The notes under the pieces: model-generated | Database searches by the model: none | What the model was told of the DNA's origin: nothing | Seen by the model: only the letters and a program-made list of their open reading frames with translations | Assembly (NCBI GenBank): GCA_020310875.1 | Contig: CM035439.1 | Coordinates: 139,065,852 to 139,129,851, forward strand | Source of the DNA: Ceratopteris richardii | Taxonomy: Eukaryota; Streptophyta; Polypodiopsida; Polypodiales; Pteridaceae | Reading direction: 5' to 3' | Length of the DNA stretch: 64,000 nucleotides | Shown: one piece after another, positions 58,720 through 64,000 of the stretch | Layout: each line of letters starts with the position of its first letter | Position numbering within the stretch: position 1 is the stretch's first letter | Program-made: the position numbers and the translations under genes

Positions 58720-61092
58720 CTATAAAATCGGAACCTGTGTTAATAACTGTTTCAATCGATCAAATGCTATCTGACATTCCTGAGTCCATTCGAATTGCCG
58801 TGGCGTCTTGGAAATTAATTTGTTCAGTGGTATTGCCACATGAGCAAGCCACCGTAAATGCCTTCCATGCCATCTCACTTGACCCATAAATCGCATTACT
58901 TCCTTAGGTGTATTAGGCACCGGAGCTTCTAATACTACTGAAATTTTATCAGGATCAACTTGAATACCCTGTGCCGATATGATGTGACCAAGTAACTTAC
59001 CACATGAAACTGCAAATACAGATTTGTTTGGGTTTAAACACAATCTATATTCTCTACATCTCTGAAAGCAACATCGTAAATGTACCAGATGTGCGATCAT
59101 CTGACCGAAAATTGAAAAATCGTCAAGGTATACTTGCATAAATGAGGTGAGATAAGGAGAAAATATCTCCTGCATACATCTTTGAAATGTGCTTGGCGCA
59201 TTCCTCAATCCAAACCACATTACTGTACAAGCAAAGACACCCCAATTTGTAATAAATGCAGTTTTTGGTATATCTTCTTCAGCCATTCTTACTTGATTAT
59301 ATCCACTGTATCCATCTAGAAATGAATACATCTCATGACCTGCTACTTTGTCAAGCATAGTATCCAAAAAAGGAATGGGAAAAGGATCCGGTACTGTTGC
59401 AGCATTTAATTTCCGATAATCTACGCAAATTCTCAATTGCTTGTTTTTCTTCGGTACAATTACAATCGGTGAAATCCATTCCGCATGTTCTATTGGTACT
59501 ATGAATCCAACTTTTAATAACCTATCAAGTTCAGCCTTTACCTGTGATGCATAATGTGGATTCATCCGGTAGCTGGTTTGCCTTATCGGTTTCGCTTCTG
59601 GTTTTAGCATAACTCTGTGTTGATAAATACGAGGATCCAAGCCCTTCATGTCTTTATAATCCCATGCAAAGACGTCAGTAAATTCTTGGAGTAACTTGAT
59701 TAAATCTGCTTGAAAGGCTTCAGGTAAGTTTTGCTTTATCTTTACAGGACGAGGGTGATCTTCATCTCCAAGATTATAAGTAATTAACTGGTCTTCTGGA
59801 ACATAAAATTGTTGATATTTCTCTGTATTAACTGATGGTTCAAGAAGTTGTTGTAGTTCATTACCGTGAATCGGAATGGTATCTTCCTCCTTAATTTCTT
59901 CGGCAATAGGTATTACTCTACATACTGAAGCATTCCAGGTATCTACCACAGACTGTAGATCAATAGTTCCTAATGTCATTAAATCAACATTATTCTTCAG
60001 AAATTCTTCTTCTTCATCATCAGACAACCCATCTAACATATGGACAGGTTCGGCAAAATATGGTCGAGCATGTAACTCACATGGTTGTATCGCATCTAAC
60101 TTTACAACACATTTGCGCTGTTTATCTTTGAACGTAAGTTCCTGGGCTGACCAGTCTTGAATTACCTTGGCTTGTTTCAACCAAGGATGGCCGAAAAGTA
60201 GATTGTAATCTAGGGTGGATTCCGGCAATTCTAGAACAACAAAAGTCATCTTAAATGTTGTGTCTTGGACAGTTATGGGTATATCTCGGACCAATCCTAC
60301 TGGATGAACTCTAGATTGATCAGCCATCCTAACAAAGAATTGAACTGGTTCTATCTTAGTCCATCCTAACTTCTTACAAAGTGACGCAGTGGCAATATTC
60401 ACGCCAGACCCCCCATCAATTAAAACTTGTGGAATTTGATGTTTATGAAACCATACCATAATCAGAGGAACTGAGTGATCTACCGTAGAGTCTGGCTCTG
60501 GTTGTACTGTTGCGGTAGCCGGAATGCAAGCAGATTTTGTAGTAGACTGTTGTTGAAATTGTTGGCGTATTCCTGGTACTAATGCCAGTAATTGCCCGAA
60601 AGGCAGTGTGATGGATGCTTTTGACAATATATCCCAAGCTGGTTGCAATTGATTTGCATCTTCCTGAACTATTGAAGATGAAGCTTGGTCTGAAGATGGT
60701 AATTCTACTGTAGATGAGGTACCTGCTTCTGTATTGTCAGCACAAGCTTGTGTCGTATCCGGGGACTGGATAACTGGAGTAGATTCTGGAAAAACAGATG
60801 GTTCTTCGGTAGTCCACTGGCTCGCTTTATGATACATTCTGTGTTGTTCACGTATCCCTGGTTCAAATAATTCTGCTGCTGGTTGCAATTGTTTACCGGA
60901 ATGAGTTTGAACTGTTGCTGCCTGCGTCTCTACAGGTGTGATCGTTACCACATTGGCCATTGGGTTTTGACGTTCCTTTTTCCTTTGATCATATTCCGCC
61001 GCATCTCTACAGAATTGTCTAATATGGCCCAATTGTCCACAGAAATGACATCGAGGTGGTGGTAAATTATGATTTTCCGGTGGTGGTCCATT
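58720..61092 (-). pseudogene. Gypsy-I protease and reverse transcriptase
   Basis: The frame is closed upstream by TAG 61093 and downstream by TAG 58720. A third zinc knuckle (CHFCGQLGHIRQFC) starts the segment. Retropepsin carries VLIDGGSGVN (~60415), DGG being a known plant variant of the active site, and LLFGHPWL. RT follows with FAWDYKDMKGLDP, CVDYRKLNAAT, SFLDGYSGYNQV, FGLRNAPSTFQ and VYLDDFSIFG (YLDD, ~59120), then LNPNKSVF. The active sites are preserved. The TAG at 58720 replaces the Gln codon of an ILQPPDW-like start of RNase H. Confidence 0.92.
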
Positions 61093-62598
61093 CTACCAGC
61101 GCGGTGTATTGTAGTTGTTGTTCCTCTGTCCTCGATAATGTCGATACCCTTGTTGTTGATTGTGTCTCAAATGTGGGGGTACATATTGATTGGATGGCTG
61201 CCCTTGTTCCTGAATAATTGCATTAACTGTTGCTGCTCCTTGTCTTCTGGCATTGTATGCACAATTCTCAGTGGTATGTCCCACAATGTTACAGATGGCG
61301 CAATAGGTTTGATTTAACGCACACTGGGCACTAGTATGTCCTGAATTCTTGCAGGTGGTGCAATATACTTGCCTAGTTATATCTTCAGCCACATGTTTGT
61401 TTGTTTTAATCCATTCCAAATCCTCTGAAAATCCACCAACTTTGTTTTCCAGCTGAAGGGTCATTGCGATCACTGCATCGAGGGTCATGGCTCCTACACA
61501 TCTTATAATCATGATTTGCCTAAGTTGAGGAAGTAAGCCATTGATAAACCACTGTGTAATAACATCGTCTGGTAAATTAGCATGAGCCTGGGGTAACTGT
61601 CTTAAATGAGTTCTGAAAAGGGTAGCATACTCTTGTACAGTTTGATTTGGTTTCTGTCTGTTGTTCTGTAAATACTCAAAGATCTCTGCAGGATTCTTTT
61701 TCAGCCTGAATCGCTGCAGAAAAGCGTCTCGTACTGCTTCATAAGTACCGAAATGATTAATATCAAATTTAGTAAGCCATCTTGCTGCTTCATTCACAAG
61801 TGTAGATTGAAAAACAAATGCTTTGTATGCCGGATCCGGTGGATGATTGAGGACAGCGTAACTGATTTCAAAGGTGCGCACGTGAGCATCTGGATCATCT
61901 CCTGGAAATCCACTAAACTTTGTGTATGTTACTCCCGTTGGAGCCAATCTTGGTTGACCTAACTATCGTTGCGGTTGTTCATTCATCGTAAATGTATTAT
62001 ACACTGCTTCTGTATTTCTGTTTTGAGTTTCTGAACTACCGGAATTTGTTCCACCAAATGGCACGCTTTCCGGTGCAATTAGTTTACTTACTATATTGCG
62101 AATTTCTGTTTCAAATAGTCTTCCTTCCTCCTTGATATCCAGAGTAGGAGGACTTGCTCCCAAACGTTGTAGTTGAGCTGAAGATTCAGCCGAAACTACT
62201 GAAACGTCACCGAAAAACGGTGTTTTTCTTACCGAAACTCCACCGGAAGGATTCGAAATTGTGACCGGATACAGTGTAGATTCGCCTGTATCAATTTCCT
62301 TCCCTAAAGTGTTTCTAATCGTATCTGAATCTATTCCGAAAACTTTTAGAGTAGATTCCAACTGCGTCTTGGGAGATTCCGAAATTGCTGTATTTTCGAT
62401 AGTCTGCACCGTAGTGATACCAGACAGTTCTAGAGATGTACTACGTTCTACCGTAATCTCACCAGAATCAATGTTATCGTTCGTCACTTTTTCGACAACT
62501 GGGTCAGGTCTAATTATACTAGTACCTCCCAGAGTTGTTCTTAATACCCCTAACTGATGATTCTTGGGATACTTTTCACCTGATCGAGTAATCGGCAT
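61093..62598 (-). pseudogene. Gypsy-I gag
   Basis: Starts at ATG 62598 (MPITRSGEKY). An N-terminal ~211-codon acidic and Ser/Thr-rich region ends at TAG 61963. The gag core follows in the same frame (FSGFPGDDPDAHV, ARWLTKFD, FLQRFRLKKNP, NQTVQEYATLFR). Two knuckles, CTTCKNSGHTSAQC and CAICNIVGHTTENC, bind element RNA; a third lies past the TAG at 61093. All three stops in this element are TAG. Confidence 0.9.
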
Positions 62599-62725
62599 GT
62601 AGCATTTTCGTACTGATCATATAGTATTACGAGCAAAACAGTTTTGCAACAATCTGATTCTGTTGCTACTGTCTATCCAACAAAATTTAATTCGAACAAA
62701 ATACCAGGCAATCTTAATGCCACAT
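62599..62725 (-). other. Gypsy-I short leader
   Basis: Only ~130 bp separate PBS and gag start, in sharp contrast to the 1.5-kb repeat-rich leader of Gypsy-H. No ORF or repeat is seen. Confidence 0.7.
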
Positions 62726-62742
62726 CCCCAGCGGGATCGCCA
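62726..62742 (-). promoter_or_regulatory. Gypsy-I primer-binding site
   Basis: The minus strand reads TGGCGATCCCGCTGGGG one base from the 5' LTR. It resembles but does not equal the tRNA-Asp PBS (TGGCGCCGTTGCCGGGG); the exact tRNA is not clear. Confidence 0.7.
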
Positions 62743-62743
62743 A

Positions 62744-63686
62744 TGTTGAACGAATAATACTTCTATCCAACTTTCGGAAGAGTATTATCGGGTCCTTGGG
62801 TTCTTGGGAGTGGTAGGGGTCTGTTAAACAGAGGCCCTGTACTATTTTCCCAATTCTTCACACAGTCATAATACTTCCTCACGTCTTAGTACAGTGGGTG
62901 AATCTGAATACTGACTATTCTTCGGCACGGTGAATATTAAGACTTATCCTGAATCTGCTATGGTAATGGAGTAGAGGTACTGTTATGACTTGTAAATAAT
63001 AGAATATGCACTTTTCAGTAATTGAATACTATTCAATATGACGATTCCGGGTGACAGATAAGTACGTCGTACACGAACAAAGATAATCGAGATTACGCCA
63101 AACTTTTTGTATACTGATTCAAGTCATAAATTCCTACCGCAATTGATAAACTTACCAATACTTTTGTCCACATACAGATCTTATCGAATTATCAGTGAAC
63201 GCAGACTATTGTCTCGAATCTGGTCACTTAACCACAGACAAACACACAATCTCACGATAGAAGAGATACAGAATCGTATATAACTGATCATCAAATAGAC
63301 TCACAACACAAGACTACCGAATGGAAATCTGTTCAACCAAGAGAATCGCAGAATAGTTAAATACGAATAGAATGAAACAGAACTCAATGTATTCATCAAT
63401 ATCTCATACATAGTCTTAAAATATGATGCTCGCAATATCCCAAATTGATTCACTATAACAGACAACAGACTAAATGAGATACTTGCAATCTCCAAATACT
63501 TCAGTTCGCGATGTGATCAACCCTACTCACTACAGCGCTCAACAGAACAGAGACTCCTTCCGAAAAACTGCCGATCCTAACCGCTTTCCTTTATGCGCTT
63601 TAAAAATCTGCTACAATGTTTTCGCAAATCCACTTTTTACGGCACCTATCCGGGTTCATCTATCCTGGTTCGGCGGCCCTCTAACA
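62744..63686 (-). repeat. Gypsy-I 5' LTR (943 bp)
   Basis: Partner of 53819-54767. It lacks four bases in the TATA-like CTATTTAAAG of the other LTR (about 63603) and two bases near 62946. Loss of the TATA-like site in the 5' LTR would weaken transcription if that site is the promoter. Confidence 0.95.
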
Positions 63687-63690
63687 CATC

Positions 63691-64000
63691 CCAAAGGCCG
63701 AGTGTACAACACGAAGAGATGAACATCAATCGACCTTCTCCATGGTAAGTATCTTTACTTTGGAAACATCATAACCATGATAGCTTAGGAAACCTCTTCG
63801 TTGGCATACCCTTGAGCACTTAGCTCAAGAACCCCAATTTTTGCACCATACTTCTTCCGATGCATTTTCCAAGTAAGCATGCATAGGGCTACATTACAAG
63901 GCCGTGCACAAGGCACATATTTTCCTCAACCCATGCATGAACACACTTACCCATCATCCATTATGGGTTATGAGTACTTGGCATGACTACTATGAACATC
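63691..64000. other. Sequence right of Gypsy-I, no gene seen
   Basis: About 310 bp without a supported ORF. The stretch 63850-63930 resembles 53055-53130. CCATGGTAAGTATC at ~63742 looks like a 5' splice donor, but I cannot tie it to the Argonaute fragment. Confidence 0.5.

Larger units (their letters stand above)
53819..63686 (-). mobile_element. Gypsy-I: gypsy element with extra ORF after pol
   Basis: LTRs of 949 bp (53819-54767) and 943 bp (62744-63686), with about eight substitutions and two small indels noted. The flanks share CATC (53815-53818 and 63687-63690), a 4-bp candidate TSD. Coding order on the minus strand is gag, PR, RT, RH, INT in one continuous frame with three TAG stops, then a separate coiled-coil ORF. 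PBS beside the right LTR fits the minus orientation; a polypurine tract beside the left LTR is missing. Confidence 0.93.

Overview
The window looks like heterochromatic or intergenic nuclear DNA from a land plant. It is almost entirely LTR retrotransposons stacked inside one another. The evidence is Ty1/copia (Pseudoviridae-type) and Ty3/gypsy (Metaviridae-type) polyproteins, primer-binding sites matching initiator tRNA-Met (TGGTATCAGAGC) and plant tRNA-Asp (TGGCGCC...), LTRs bounded by TG/CA, and five clean target-site duplications (TSDs). I see no rRNA, no complete tRNA, no CRISPR and no intact host gene. The species cannot be named from the sequence.

Layout. (1) 1-6531: a 4.39-kb direct tandem duplication, the left copy cut by the window edge, joining the end of a degraded copia element (Copia-E, INT-RT-RH plus a 231-bp LTR) to the start of an unrecognised coiled-coil ORF. 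(2) 6296-8884: that ORF in full, broken by stops and frameshifts. (3) 8968-10084: an LTR and 3' internal edge of a minus-strand element (F). (4) From 10085: a large plus-strand gypsy element (Gypsy-H) with 5' LTR, tRNA-Asp PBS, a leader full of ATCGCGAT repeats, gag, PR, RT-RH and INT, traceable to about 53,200; its 3' LTR is not seen.

Gypsy-H is split by two copia elements on the minus strand: Copia-A (14096-39032, TSD ATACC) and Copia-D (39892-46416, TSD CGCAT). Copia-A is split in its gag by Copia-B (19112-37347, plus strand, TSD ACATT), a tandem dimer with three LTRs and two internal regions. The first internal region of Copia-B is split by a non-autonomous element, LARD-C (22675-29080, TSD CAGAT). 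Insertion order is therefore Gypsy-H, then Copia-A, then Copia-B, then LARD-C, with Copia-D independent and young. (5) 53302-53745: a degraded fragment of an ARGONAUTE gene. Next to it lies a second gypsy element on the minus strand (Gypsy-I, 53819-63686, candidate TSD CATC) with an extra coiled-coil ORF downstream of pol. (6) 63691-64000: sequence distantly resembling the region just downstream of Gypsy-H pol.

Most notable: the Gypsy-H pol polyprotein appears to carry two integrase HHCC zinc modules and a second complete retropepsin domain after the integrase, while its ordinary protease is broken at the active site. Other points of interest are the Argonaute fragment, four palindromes in each Copia-B LTR, tRNA-end-like sequence at both inner LTR edges of Gypsy-I, and an excess of TAG among premature stops (CAG to TAG), as expected from deamination of methylated CHG sites.
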